Shown: one piece after another, positions 25,443-34,143 of the stretch
Position numbering within the stretch: the stretch's first letter is position 1
How the letters are laid out: each line of letters starts with the position of its first letter
Notes under the pieces: model-generated
The model's input: the letters and a program-made list of their open reading frames with translations, nothing else
Database searches by the model: none
What the model was told of the DNA's origin: nothing
Position numbers and translations under genes: made by a program
Assembly: GCA_964526695.1 (NCBI GenBank)
Contig: CAZGJA010000113.1
Location: forward strand, 1 to 64,000
Source of the DNA: JABWBH01 sp964526695
Lineage (GTDB): Bacteria > Planctomycetota > Phycisphaerae > UBA1845
Direction: 5' to 3'
Length of the DNA: 64,000 bases

Positions 25443-26213
25443 ATGACGGGTTCGTATCGCATGTTGGGCGCGGGTCTCATGGTTCTGGCCGCAACGGGCG
25501 TCGTTGGGGCCGCGCCGCACGAAAACAACATCCACGTTGGAGTGACGAGCGAGGGCGTTCTCGCGGTGCACCTGGAAATGGATCATCCGCAGGCGCTGCC
25601 GCTGTCGATCCATCCCGAACTGCACGGGTGGCTGGGAACCTCGCCGGGCTTTGAGGCGCTGGTGCGTCCCGATGGCGACCTCAATCCCATCGAGGAAGGC
25701 GCCGACATCCACCTTGAGCTGATCAGCATCCAGCCGGCGCTGAGGCTTTACGATCACGACCTGGCGGAAGTCGGCGTCGGGGAGTTTCTGCACCTCGGCG
25801 GCGCGGGTTTTCTGACGCACGGGGTGTACCACATCGACTCTGATGATCCCGCGTATCACTTCGAGCAGGGCGTCTGGCAACTGGAATACCGGCTCGTGGA
25901 CGAAGGCACAACCGGCTACGGCGCGTCCGCGGTCATCATGCAGGAGTTCACCACGGGCTGCGCGGCGGACCAGCATCTCAGCGCGATCTGCAAGATGCGC
26001 CGCGACGGGTCGTGGCAGATTGTGGCCAAGGTGAAGCGCGGCAGCCCGATGGCCGAGTTGACGCTCCGCCTCGATGGCGACCCGAACACGGACACGCTGC
26101 TCATGCTGGACGAGGGCGGCAAGGGCAAAGTGAAGTTCCCCAACGTGACGATGGACCACCACCACGTGGAGGTCGTCGAGTGCGGGGACATGGCTCACAC
26201 CGGGTGCATGTAA
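25443..26213 (+). CDS. Secreted protein, unknown function, His-rich C-terminus
   Basis: A 256-residue exported protein. The signal peptide MTGSYRMLGAGLMVLAATGV ends near GAAP. The mature chain is beta-rich and repeatedly contains His and Asp: HENNIHVGVTSEGVLAVHLE, LDHP-like HPQALPLSIHPELHGW, LRLYDHDLAEVGVGEFLHL and MDHHHVEVVECGDMAHTGCM at the end. Four cysteines occur in the C-terminal 75 residues. The pattern would fit a metal-binding or choice-of-anchor-like beta-sandwich protein, but I do not recognise a family. GGGGAGAGG precedes the ATG at 25443; the frame upstream to 25290 carries no signal. It is a single gene. Confidence 0.65.
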   Translation: MTGSYRMLGAGLMVLAATGVVGAAPHENNIHVGVTSEGVLAVHLEMDHPQALPLSIHPELHGWLGTSPGFEALVRPDGDLNPIEEGADIHLELISIQPALRLYDHDLAEVGVGEFLHLGGAGFLTHGVYHIDSDDPAYHFEQGVWQLEYRLVDEGTTGYGASAVIMQEFTTGCAADQHLSAICKMRRDGSWQIVAKVKRGSPMAELTLRLDGDPNTDTLLMLDEGGKGKVKFPNVTMDHHHVEVVECGDMAHTGCM

Positions 26214-26339
26214 CCGGGCGGCGAGCTTTCGATTCGGCCCGCCTTTGCTTCAGCCCGCTATGGATTCGGCTTGCTTGAGGGACTCATTCCCGCAGGCAGG
26301 CGGGCAGCCAAGGAGGAGCGCTGAGCGAATTACTTCTGG

Positions 26340-26441
26340 CGGGTGGCACGGCTCCGCAGCAGCAGACCCATGCGGAGCGAGAATGTGAGTCGGTGACTCA
26401 ACGTCCACGGCCTGGCGAGTACGCCAGACCGTGCCACCCGG
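26340..26441. repeat. GGTGGCACGG hairpin family, two half-elements and one full copy
   Basis: GGCGGGTGGCACGGCTCCGC at 26339 begins a long form with a second part; the full inverted copy CCACGGCCTGGCGAGTACGC through GTGCCACCC is at 26405-26439. No gene lies in 26214-26553. Confidence 0.75.
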
Positions 26442-26553
26442 GCGCGAAGCTGGAATACGGTTGCCCTGACTGAACCCCGCCTCCGCGGGGGCGACCACAC
26501 CTTTCAGGCCGCAGCTTCTGCAGCATCCCTGTCGCGCCATCCGACCGGCCGCA

Positions 26554-28626
26554 TCACTTGCCGCGCGTGGGCTTGCGCGACGCGCCCTGCTGACGCTGCG
26601 CCTCCTCGGCCATCTTCTGAATCCGTTCCAGCCAGGCGCCGAACCACCCCTTGCGCCGCGCGCCGGGCGGCGGCAACGATTTCCCCTTCGGCCGGTCGAA
26701 CGTGCCGGCCGCCTCCTGCTCACGGATGTGCTTGCGGATGCGCTGCTGCTCGATAGCGCCGAAGATCGAACTCGCCATGATGTACAGGTTCAGTCCGCTC
26801 GGCGCGCTGTAGAAGATGAACACCATCATCACGCTCATGATGGGCATCATGCGCTGCATCGCCTCGGCCTGCGCCTTTTGCTCGGGCGTCTGGTTCGGCG
26901 GAGTCGGCGGCTTGGGCATGAGCTTCTGCTGGATGAACATCGAGACGCCCAGCAGGAAGGGCAGAAGATTAATCGCGGTGATGTCGCCCATCAGCGGAAG
27001 GTGGAACGGCGCCGCGAATGTGACCAGCCCGTCCTGCGCCGTCAGATCGCGCGGCCACGACCACAAAAACGGCTGATGCCGCATGAGAATGTTGGTGCTC
27101 AGGCTCAGATACAGCGCGCCCCAGATCGGAACCTGACAGAACATCGGCAGGCACGTGAGGAACTGACCCGCGGGGTTGACGCCGGCCTCGCGCAGCAGCG
27201 CGGCCTGCTCCTGCCCCTGCTTGACGCGGTCGTTGGGGAACTTCTTCTTGATCTCCTCCATCTTGCCCTGGATGCCGCCCATCTGCTTCTGCATCCGGAC
27301 CATGTTGACCTGCCCCCACTTGGTCAGCGGATGCAGCAGCGTGCGCACGATGAACACCAGCCCGATCAGCGCCAACCCGTAATCGCGTAACGCCCAGTGC
27401 AGCATGTTCAGCAACCAGATCATGAACTCCACCAGCCACGTGAACGTGCACCAGCCGAACCCGACCGCGACCTGGAAGTAGTAGTTGCGCTGCACGTACC
27501 GCGGAACGGTTTTGAACGCCGTCGCCGCCTTGGGACCGAGGTACACCTCCGCCGGATACTCGAGCATGGAGCCGGGCTGCCCGGCCGCGGCGAGCGTCTC
27601 CTGCGCCGTGATGAACCTCAGCGTCACGTCCTCCGTGGTCAGCGCCACGCCGTCCGCGTCGATCGCCCACACCTGCCGGATGTACGAGGCCGCCGGCGCG
27701 CCGCTTCGACCCAGCGGCGCGAGCGTGCAGGTAAAGTACTGATTGTCCTGCGCCGCCCATGAAAGCTGCGAACCCGCGCCCGCGTCGGCGGGATCAAAGA
27801 TCTTCAGACCCTGCTGCGGAGTCTTGTGCAGCTCGCCGAAGGCCTTGCGCGAGCCGACCACTTCGCCTTCCAGCGCCACCCCGACGTTGAAGCCGCGCGC
27901 TTCGCCGCGACCGCCCGTCTGACGCACGCCCATGCCGCCGGTGTACGTGACGATCACGCCGTGCGGCTCGGCCGTGAGGTTCTCAACACGAAGATCCGTC
28001 AGCAGATCATGCTGCCCGGACTTCGACTCCTGCTTCGGCAGCTTGAACGTGCGCACGACGCGCGCCAGCGGCGAACCCTCGCGCGACACGTCGATTGACA
28101 TCTCGACCGCCTGCCCGTCCGCCCATTCGAGCGTCCGCGCGACCCACTTGCGATTCAGCAGCACCAGGTCTGCGCCGTCGATGTTGATGCGCTCAACGGC
28201 GATCGCACGGAACGTCGTCCCGTCCGGTCGAACGTCCTGCGCGAGCAGCCGGTACTTCTCGTCCCCGCTGGCGTGTTCCTTGTGATCCGTCAGTTCCACG
28301 CGCGTGACGGAGCCGCCCACGTTGGAAAGCGTCACCGCCATCCGGTAGTCGCCGCCGTCCGCGGCGTCGCCCAGCGTGAGCGACGTTTCCGCCTCGGCCT
28401 CGGCGGCGGACAGTTGCGCCTGCGTGGCCGCCGGCGCGGAGGGGGTCGCTTGAGGCGACGTCGTCGAACCGTCCGCCAGCGACGCGCCGTTGCCCGAATC
28501 CTGCGGCGCCGGCGGGGGCGGCTGCGGCGAGAACCGGGGCATGAACCAGTACATCAACAGGAATGCAGCGCCGGCCCACAAGAGGGCTTGCAAGGCATCC
28601 TGACTTCTGAATCCTTTACCCGCCAT
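26554..28626 (-). CDS. yidC: Membrane protein insertase YidC
   Basis: A 690-residue inner-membrane insertase/chaperone that integrates membrane proteins alone or with Sec. The N-terminal anchor is ALQALLWAGAAFLLMYWFMP, followed by a Pro/Ala/Gln linker and a large periplasmic beta domain (about 85-370), as in Gram-negative YidC. The catalytic membrane core starts at NYYFQVAVGFGWCTFTWLVE and includes LALIGLVFIVRTLLHPLTKW with the conserved groove arginine, the coiled-coil cytoplasmic hairpin (KMEEIKKKFPNDRVKQGQEQ), LPMFCQVPIWGALYLSL and IMSVMMVFIFYSAPSGLNLY. The tail is basic. rnpA and rpmH are not adjacent. Confidence 0.95.
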   Translation of the reverse strand: MAGKGFRSQDALQALLWAGAAFLLMYWFMPRFSPQPPPPAPQDSGNGASLADGSTTSPQATPSAPAATQAQLSAAEAEAETSLTLGDAADGGDYRMAVTLSNVGGSVTRVELTDHKEHASGDEKYRLLAQDVRPDGTTFRAIAVERINIDGADLVLLNRKWVARTLEWADGQAVEMSIDVSREGSPLARVVRTFKLPKQESKSGQHDLLTDLRVENLTAEPHGVIVTYTGGMGVRQTGGRGEARGFNVGVALEGEVVGSRKAFGELHKTPQQGLKIFDPADAGAGSQLSWAAQDNQYFTCTLAPLGRSGAPAASYIRQVWAIDADGVALTTEDVTLRFITAQETLAAAGQPGSMLEYPAEVYLGPKAATAFKTVPRYVQRNYYFQVAVGFGWCTFTWLVEFMIWLLNMLHWALRDYGLALIGLVFIVRTLLHPLTKWGQVNMVRMQKQMGGIQGKMEEIKKKFPNDRVKQGQEQAALLREAGVNPAGQFLTCLPMFCQVPIWGALYLSLSTNILMRHQPFLWSWPRDLTAQDGLVTFAAPFHLPLMGDITAINLLPFLLGVSMFIQQKLMPKPPTPPNQTPEQKAQAEAMQRMMPIMSVMMVFIFYSAPSGLNLYIMASSIFGAIEQQRIRKHIREQEAAGTFDRPKGKSLPPPGARRKGWFGAWLERIQKMAEEAQRQQGASRKPTRGK

Positions 28627-28738
28627 CGCGGTGTGTTGACCTTTCCATGCCGAGTGCCCGCCCGCGCGCCACGGTGCGGACGCTCGTCATTTCGGTGTGC
28701 CGCGTTTGGCGGAGGATCGACGGCGAAGCGGCGCGGCG

Positions 28739-29563
28739 CTACCGCCCCTCGAACAGGCGATTGCCCAGAAAATCGTCCAGCTCCGGCACCTCAAATATCT
28801 TCCGCGCCGCTTTTTCCACGTCGTACTCGATCCGGATGAACTCGAGCGTCGCCAGGAACTCGCCAGGCTCCACGTCGGGCGGCTCATGGTCCTCCGGGGC
28901 CTCGCGCCCTTCGTACACCACCGTGTAGCACCCGCGCGCGTCGCGGTCGCGCGGCTGACCCACGCTGCCGACGTTGATGATCGCCTTCTCTTCCGACGTG
29001 ATCGAGTAGATCATCGGCTCCGGCAATTCGTCGGGAGGCTCGAAGTACGGGTCGTCGAGGAACACCCCCGGCACGTGCGTATGCCCCAGCACGCACGCCA
29101 TGTGATTCGCTTCCAGTTTCTCGAAATTCGCCAGGATCTTGTGCGGATTCGTGTACACGTCTTCCGCGAACAGGTATTCGTTCACCGGTCGCCGCGGCGA
29201 GGCGTGCACCATCAGCAGCCCCTTGGCCTCGTGCCGCAGCGGAAGCCCCGCCAGCATCTTCCACCGCCGGTCGCGCTTCGCCTTGTTCGACTCGTCCTCC
29301 AGTACCTGCCGCGTCCAGTACGCCGCCCGCTCCGCCCCGACGTTGAAGTTGCACGGCTCGAAAAAGACGGCCTGGTCGTGGTTGCCGCACAGCGTCAGCA
29401 CGCATCGGTCCATCACCAGGTCGAGGCATTCCTTCGGGCTGGCGCCGTATCCGATCACGTCGCCCAGACAGTAGATTTCCTTGATTCCGCGCTGGTCGAT
29501 GTCCGCAAGCACGGCCTCCAGGGCTTCGAGGTTGGAGTGAATGTCCGAGATGATTGCGTACAC
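28739..29563 (-). CDS. Calcineurin-like metallophosphoesterase
   Basis: A 274-residue phosphoesterase of the YfcE/MJ0936-like group. The five metal-site motifs are all present in order: YAIISDIHSNLEALEAVL, CLGDVIGYG, CGNHDQA, LMVHASP and LGHTHVPG. The substrate of this long form, which carries NVGSVGQPRDRDARGCYTVV, is not known; diadenosine or cyclic phosphodiester bonds have been reported for relatives. The start is a GTG at 29563. It lies upstream of yidC on the same strand with about 110 bp between, without evidence of a common operon. The 300 bp upstream to 29866 hold no gene. Confidence 0.9.
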   Translation of the reverse strand: MYAIISDIHSNLEALEAVLADIDQRGIKEIYCLGDVIGYGASPKECLDLVMDRCVLTLCGNHDQAVFFEPCNFNVGAERAAYWTRQVLEDESNKAKRDRRWKMLAGLPLRHEAKGLLMVHASPRRPVNEYLFAEDVYTNPHKILANFEKLEANHMACVLGHTHVPGVFLDDPYFEPPDELPEPMIYSITSEEKAIINVGSVGQPRDRDARGCYTVVYEGREAPEDHEPPDVEPGEFLATLEFIRIEYDVEKAARKIFEVPELDDFLGNRLFEGR

Positions 29564-29866
29564 TTGCCTTTATTCAGCCTAAGACGACGACGGCTGTCCA
29601 GCCCAGGACGACAACGACGACCACGGGAGTGGATCACCTGGCCCGGCTTGCGCCAGCACGATGCCCGTCGAATCTAAGGATCGGCTCCGCAGGCGTCAAT
29701 GGAGCACCTCCCAAGTCTCTGGAGAGCAACGGGTGCGGCTTGCAACGTGCGCGGCGCGCACGGAACAACGAACGCCTCGATTGCCGATCGGCCTTGCCTT
29801 CCGAACCCGTGGCGCAAGCGAGGGCGCCGCAGGGGCGGCTCCGTGGAACCGCGATCTCCTCAACTC

Positions 29867-30604
29867 TTAACCCCGGCGCTGCGCCTCCCGCACGCGCGCC
29901 TCCACGCCTTCCGCCAGCCGCGCCGCGCGCTCCAGCATCCGGTCCGCCTCGTCCGCCGCGTCGCGCGCGGTGCCCTCGGGCAGCCCGGGAAGATTCACGC
30001 GCACGCTGTAATCCGCGGCGCGCGCCGCCGCCAGCGCCATCGCGGCCGCCGCGCCGAGATCACTGAGCAGGAACCGGCTCGCCCGGTCCTTCAGCTCGTC
30101 CATCAACGCCAATGATGTGGCACTCGCTGCCATGATCTCCATCGGCACGCGGGTCGCCGCAAGCGCCGCGGATTCGTAGGCGGGCTTGAAGCTTGCGTCC
30201 GCCTTCGCCTCGCGCCGCGCGGCCGTCATCGCCTCATAAGCAGCGGCGTCCTCGTCCATCAACTGGCGCAGCATCCGCCGGCACACGGCGAGGCGCGCCT
30301 GAATCGCCTGCGCGGGATCCGGCGGGGAACCTCCCCCCGCCGTGGAGGCTGAAGCTGTGGAGGCTGAAGCTGCGGAAGTCTGACCGCCTCCCACCGCCGG
30401 CTTCGCCACGGAGTATGCCGCCACCATTTCCGCCAGTGCGCACGCGATCGCCCCGCACGCGCCGGCGGCCGCGCCTCCTCCGGGCGTCGGCGTGCGGGAA
30501 GCCAATGCGCCAAGGAAGCGGTCAAGGCGGATCGAACCACCCTCATCGATCGGCGGTTCAGGAGGTGCGGTCTGGCTCATCGCGCAGGAACTCGAAGGAT
30601 ACAT
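29867..30604 (-). CDS. Formiminotetrahydrofolate cyclodeaminase/cyclohydrolase family protein
   Basis: A 245-residue protein of the FTCD_C family, helical enzymes that act on folate-bound one-carbon groups. Typical features are LDRFLGALASRTPTPGGGAA followed by the helix CGAIACALAEMVAAYSVAKP, then CRRMLRQLMDEDAAAYEAMT and a C-terminal VRVNLPGL. An Ala/Ser/Thr-rich insert (QTSAASASTASASTAGGG) between helices 2 and 3 is encoded by a short tandem GAGGCTGAAGCT repeat and is not usual. The start may be the ATG at 30604 or that at 30580; neither has a good ribosome-binding site. It is single in this window; a folate partner is not visible. Confidence 0.85.
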   Translation of the reverse strand: MYPSSSCAMSQTAPPEPPIDEGGSIRLDRFLGALASRTPTPGGGAAAGACGAIACALAEMVAAYSVAKPAVGGGQTSAASASTASASTAGGGSPPDPAQAIQARLAVCRRMLRQLMDEDAAAYEAMTAARREAKADASFKPAYESAALAATRVPMEIMAASATSLALMDELKDRASRFLLSDLGAAAAMALAAARAADYSVRVNLPGLPEGTARDAADEADRMLERAARLAEGVEARVREAQRRG

Positions 30605-30919
30605 CTCGCGTCAGCAAGGCAGCCCGCAGGGCATCGCCTCCTGCATCCGCCCGCTGAATCCGGACGGCGCGATCCCCTGCGGGAACGGGTCTGCCGGTTA
30701 CAAATGGAAGGGACCCACCATCCCGCCTCTCACTCGCAGGATCGAGGCACATGTTACGCAGAACAGCTCCCTGTCACAAGGATCGCCGGTGCAAACCGCG
30801 CGATCGCATTTAGAGAAACGCAGAACCGACCGATGGCACGGCTCCGCATGGGCGTACCCGTATGCAGCGGACCGGTGTACGGAAACGTCCGCGCGGGGCT
30901 TGTGGTGGGGAATATCGTC

Positions 30920-30947
30920 TTGACAGCCCTGCAGCGCAGGCTAGAAT
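30920..30947 (+). promoter_or_regulatory. Predicted sigma-70-type promoter of the SH3 gene
   Basis: TTGACA at 30920-30925 and TAGAAT at 30942-30947 are separated by 16 bp, 57 bp before the ATG at 31004. Predicted start of transcription is near 30954. The rest of 30605-30919 shows no gene. Confidence 0.6.
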
Positions 30948-31003
30948 CGCCGGTGTTCTAAGCCTTTCTTCCGAATCTTGGCGACGTTGAGAGGATCCAA
31001 GCC

Positions 31004-32575
31004 ATGTTTCTTGCGCGGTCAAACAGGGGCGGCTTGGCGGGGGTGGCATGGATGCTGACGATCGGTCTGTGCGCAGCGCGGATCGCGGCGTCCCCCATTC
31101 CCACTCGGCCGCAATCGTCCGATTCACCGAATCCGGGTTCGAGCGGCGCTGCGCCGGTCGCGCAGGACAAACCTGCATCGGGGCAGGCGCCGAAGAGCGA
31201 TGCGTCGAAGCCTGACGCGCCGGCGGCGAAGCCGAACGAACCTGCGGCGCCTGCGGCGGGAGCTTCGCAGGATGCGGCGTCGAGAGGCGTAACACCTCAA
31301 CCCGCGGCAGCGGGCGACGTCGAAGGACAGACGCCCGGCCCCGTCGCGGAGCGGGGCGAGCGCCGAGGGCGCATCACCGGCGACGCCGTGTATGTGCGGA
31401 GCGGGCCCAGCTCAGACCACTATCCGGTGACCAAACTGAACGCGGGCGACGCCGTGACGCTGCTCGGGGAAGAGGGGGACTGGATCGCCATCGCCCCGCC
31501 GCGCGGCTGCTTCAGCACGATTCCGCAGCAATACGTGGATTCCTCCGATGGAGTGCGCGGCGTGGTCAACGCGGATCGCGTGAACGTCCGCGCCGGTTCG
31601 CACCTTACGGCCGACCGCTATCAGGTGCAGAAGCAACTCTCGAAGGGCGCTGAAGTTTCCATCATCGCCAAGACCGAGGACGGGCAGTATCGCATCGAAC
31701 CGCCCGCCGGCGCGCGGCTCTACATCAACCGGCAATTCGTCCGCACTGCGACAGGGGACGAGGCGCTCGATGCCGCGGTGGACGCGAAACCATCCGGCGA
31801 CAGTTCCAACCCGGGCGTCATCATTCGCTCTAATGCGTTGACGGGCAACACGGCGCTGGAGGCCGCGACCACGACGATGAAGCCGTCCGCCGGCGATGCC
31901 GGATCCGCAAGCCCGACAGCTTCGTCCGGCTTCGTCGAATCGGCGGAGCGTCAGCGGCTGACGGCGCTGGACCAGGCCATGCGCGAAGAGATGAGCAAGC
32001 CGCTGGCGTCGCGGAACTTCGCTAAGCTCAAGGACGGTTTCCGCGAAATCGCCGCGTCCAGTCCCGATGAGTTTTCCCGCAAGTATGCCGATGCCCGGCA
32101 CGCGCAGATGGAGTACATGGGCAAGCTCGCGGAGTCGGCGGCGAGCCTGCACGACATTGCCGCGGACGTTGAGAAGGAGCGGGCGGCGTACACCGCTTCG
32201 CAGGCGAAGGTCGCGCCTCCGCTGATCGCGGTTCGCGCGGGTTACGACGTGGAGGGCGAGCTGCGCGTCAGCGCCGTGTATGCGTCGCCCATCGGGCCGA
32301 AACGCTACCGGCTCGTGGATCCGAAGTCGCAACCGGCCAGGACGATCGGGTACATCGAATTGGACAAGGATCTCACGGTGGACATGGAGCGGCTGATGGG
32401 CCGTTACGTGGGCATCAAGGCGTCGCGCATCCGCCCGGCGGAGGGCATGGTCAACCCCGTGCCGCTGTACATCGCGACGCGCATCGTGGTGCTGAATCCG
32501 AATGACCGAACGGAAACACGGCCGGAGGACCTCACGGAAAAGCCGGCGTCGCACGCCTCGACCGGCGGATCGTGA
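31004..32575 (+). CDS. Secreted protein with two bacterial SH3 domains
   Basis: A 523-residue exported protein. The signal region is GLAGVAWMLTIGLCAARIAA. A Pro/Ala/Lys linker (about 35-115) precedes two SH3b domains: GDAVYVRSGPSSDHYPVTKL with VTLLGEEGDWIAIAPP (about 120-175) and DRVNVRAGSHLTADRYQVQK with GQYRIEPPAGARLYINRQFV (about 185-245). After a Ser/Thr-rich spacer comes a coiled coil (about 325-410) and a C-terminal beta domain with AVYASPIGPKRYRLVDP. SH3b domains bind peptidoglycan or cell-wall peptides, so a role at the envelope is likely. A good promoter lies at 30920. Confidence 0.85.
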   Translation: MFLARSNRGGLAGVAWMLTIGLCAARIAASPIPTRPQSSDSPNPGSSGAAPVAQDKPASGQAPKSDASKPDAPAAKPNEPAAPAAGASQDAASRGVTPQPAAAGDVEGQTPGPVAERGERRGRITGDAVYVRSGPSSDHYPVTKLNAGDAVTLLGEEGDWIAIAPPRGCFSTIPQQYVDSSDGVRGVVNADRVNVRAGSHLTADRYQVQKQLSKGAEVSIIAKTEDGQYRIEPPAGARLYINRQFVRTATGDEALDAAVDAKPSGDSSNPGVIIRSNALTGNTALEAATTTMKPSAGDAGSASPTASSGFVESAERQRLTALDQAMREEMSKPLASRNFAKLKDGFREIAASSPDEFSRKYADARHAQMEYMGKLAESAASLHDIAADVEKERAAYTASQAKVAPPLIAVRAGYDVEGELRVSAVYASPIGPKRYRLVDPKSQPARTIGYIELDKDLTVDMERLMGRYVGIKASRIRPAEGMVNPVPLYIATRIVVLNPNDRTETRPEDLTEKPASHASTGGS

Positions 32576-32746
32576 TGGCGGTCGACGAATCAGCGAAGGT
32601 GGGTGTCGGGGTTTCGTAGATCGGAATCGCGCGCGTCGGGGTTGCGGCGATCTCGCCTCGACGGACTTGAACTGTTACCCTCAGTGCGAGCGGCGATTGG
32701 GGAGTTGACGCTCACGACGCCGGTGCGTGTGGAAGGTTGAATCGAC

Positions 32747-32926
32747 ATGAACAAGCGGTGGGTCGCCTCGTTGCGTCGCAAGGTTGTGTGCTTGGTCGGC
32801 AGCGCCATGCTGTATCAGGCGGCGGGCTGCCAGACAACCGGGCAGGAGCTGGTCGGCGGGCTGGTCTCGGCGGCCATCACCAACGTAATCAACAGCTTCG
32901 TGTTCGACGCGTTCGGGCTGCCGTAA
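32747..32926 (+). CDS. 59-residue predicted lipoprotein
   Basis: A small exported protein: MNKRWVASLRRKVVCLVGSA, then a lipobox-like QAAGC with cysteine at residue 28, and 31 mature residues (QTTGQELVGGLVSAAITNVI onwards, ending FDAFGLP). The gene follows an A+G-rich stretch GGAAGG about ten bases before the ATG. It has the same length and plan as the protein at 23982: basic N-terminus, short hydrophobic core, single cysteine, one short helix. Function unknown. It is separated from the SH3 gene by 170 bp of G+T-rich sequence. Confidence 0.65.
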   Translation: MNKRWVASLRRKVVCLVGSAMLYQAAGCQTTGQELVGGLVSAAITNVINSFVFDAFGLP

Positions 32927-32962
32927 CATCGAGCGCCCACGAGTGCCGCAACGCCCGCACAG

Positions 32963-33034
32963 CAGAGCCGCGCCCGTGAGGAAGCGGTCCCGTTCCGACC
33001 AAGCGACGCCCGCTCCCTCACGGTCGCGGCTCGG
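32963..33034. repeat. GAGCCGCG inverted repeat
   Basis: GAGCCGCGCCCGTGAGGAAG pairs with CGCTCCCTCACGGTCGCGGC across about 30 bp. It lies between the small lipoprotein and the permease and belongs to the family at 11408. Confidence 0.7.
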
Positions 33035-33104
33035 ACGGAACGCATGCTTGCCGTTGCGGTCCGGCAGGATGCAGCTTCAGAACGGATGACCCCGCTGCGG
33101 CGTG

Positions 33105-33836
33105 TCAGACCACGACCATCTTCACCGCCGCCACGACGAGCACCACGGCGAGCACTCGCCGCAGACCGATCGCGTTGGCGCGCCGGCTTCCCCAGACCGC
33201 GCCAAGCATCCCCCCAACCGCCGCCACGGGCGCCCAGTACACAATCTGCGGCGGGATGCTCTGAAGGCTCGATACGTGCCCCAACAGGCCCATCGCTGAA
33301 TTGACCAGGATAAACGGCGCGGCCACGCCCGCGGCGCTTCGCGGGTCGGCCCAGCCGGCAAGGATGAGAATCGGACTGAGGAAGATGCCACCGCCGACGC
33401 CCACCAACCCGGAAACCCAGCCGATCGCCGCGCCGATCAGGAGCGCCGCAGGGAGCGACACTTTTTTCGGACCTCCGGGCGTAAGCGGCAGGGACAGGCG
33501 CAGCGCGGCCACGGCGAGCGAGGCCGCCACGATGGGCTTGTACACGCTCTCATGCACGGTCATCGCGCCGCCGACGTAAGCCAGCGGAAAAGAACCGAGC
33601 ATGAAAGGCCAGAAGAGCGACCAGCGAAACGCGCCTGCGCGGGCGAACTGCACGGTGGCGATAAGCGCGACGAGCACGTTGAGCGCGAGCGCGGTCGGCT
33701 TCATCACGCCCGGGGTCAGCCCGAAGAGCGCCATGGCGGCGAGGTAGCCCGAGGCGCCCGCGTGGCCCACGGAGGCGTAGAGAACCGCGGCGATGAAGAT
33801 CAACGCGCCGAGGGTTGTGGTTTCTGCAATGCTCAT
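33105..33836 (-). CDS. TauE/SafE family permease
   Basis: A 243-residue inner-membrane protein with about eight hydrophobic segments, of the TauE/SafE family proposed to export sulfite, sulfoacetate or related anions. The two family repeats are seen: TLGALIFIAAVLYASVGHAG with GVMKPTALALNVLVALIATV, and AALLIGAAIGWVSGLVGVGG with GIFLSPILILAGWADPRSAA then PFILVNSAMGLLGH. The GVGGG turn is conserved. No sulfur metabolism genes are nearby, so the substrate is open. The ATG at 33836 begins the first segment. Confidence 0.88.
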   Translation of the reverse strand: MSIAETTTLGALIFIAAVLYASVGHAGASGYLAAMALFGLTPGVMKPTALALNVLVALIATVQFARAGAFRWSLFWPFMLGSFPLAYVGGAMTVHESVYKPIVAASLAVAALRLSLPLTPGGPKKVSLPAALLIGAAIGWVSGLVGVGGGIFLSPILILAGWADPRSAAGVAAPFILVNSAMGLLGHVSSLQSIPPQIVYWAPVAAVGGMLGAVWGSRRANAIGLRRVLAVVLVVAAVKMVVV

Positions 33837-34143
33837 TCCGGTCGATCTGTCGGTGACCCTGCCCGCAAGTCGCGCACCGCATGCACGGGGAGGCCGTCAG
33901 CTTCAGCGACCGAACCCGGCTGCCCGTCAAGGTTGGCGGAAGGGTAAGCGGGTCCGATCCCGTATGGAACCCCGATCGCGCCGGGCCCTGCGAAAGGACG
34001 TGCGGAGCGAGGGCGAAACCGCATTCCTTGGAGTGAGGTGCAGCGCCGAGTGTCCGCAGGTTTCGGCGACGAATCCAACGGGGCCGGTCTGGCGTACTGG
34101 TTGAGAACTGTTCCTTTCAGACTTGGCCTTCTGGAGAGCCGAA

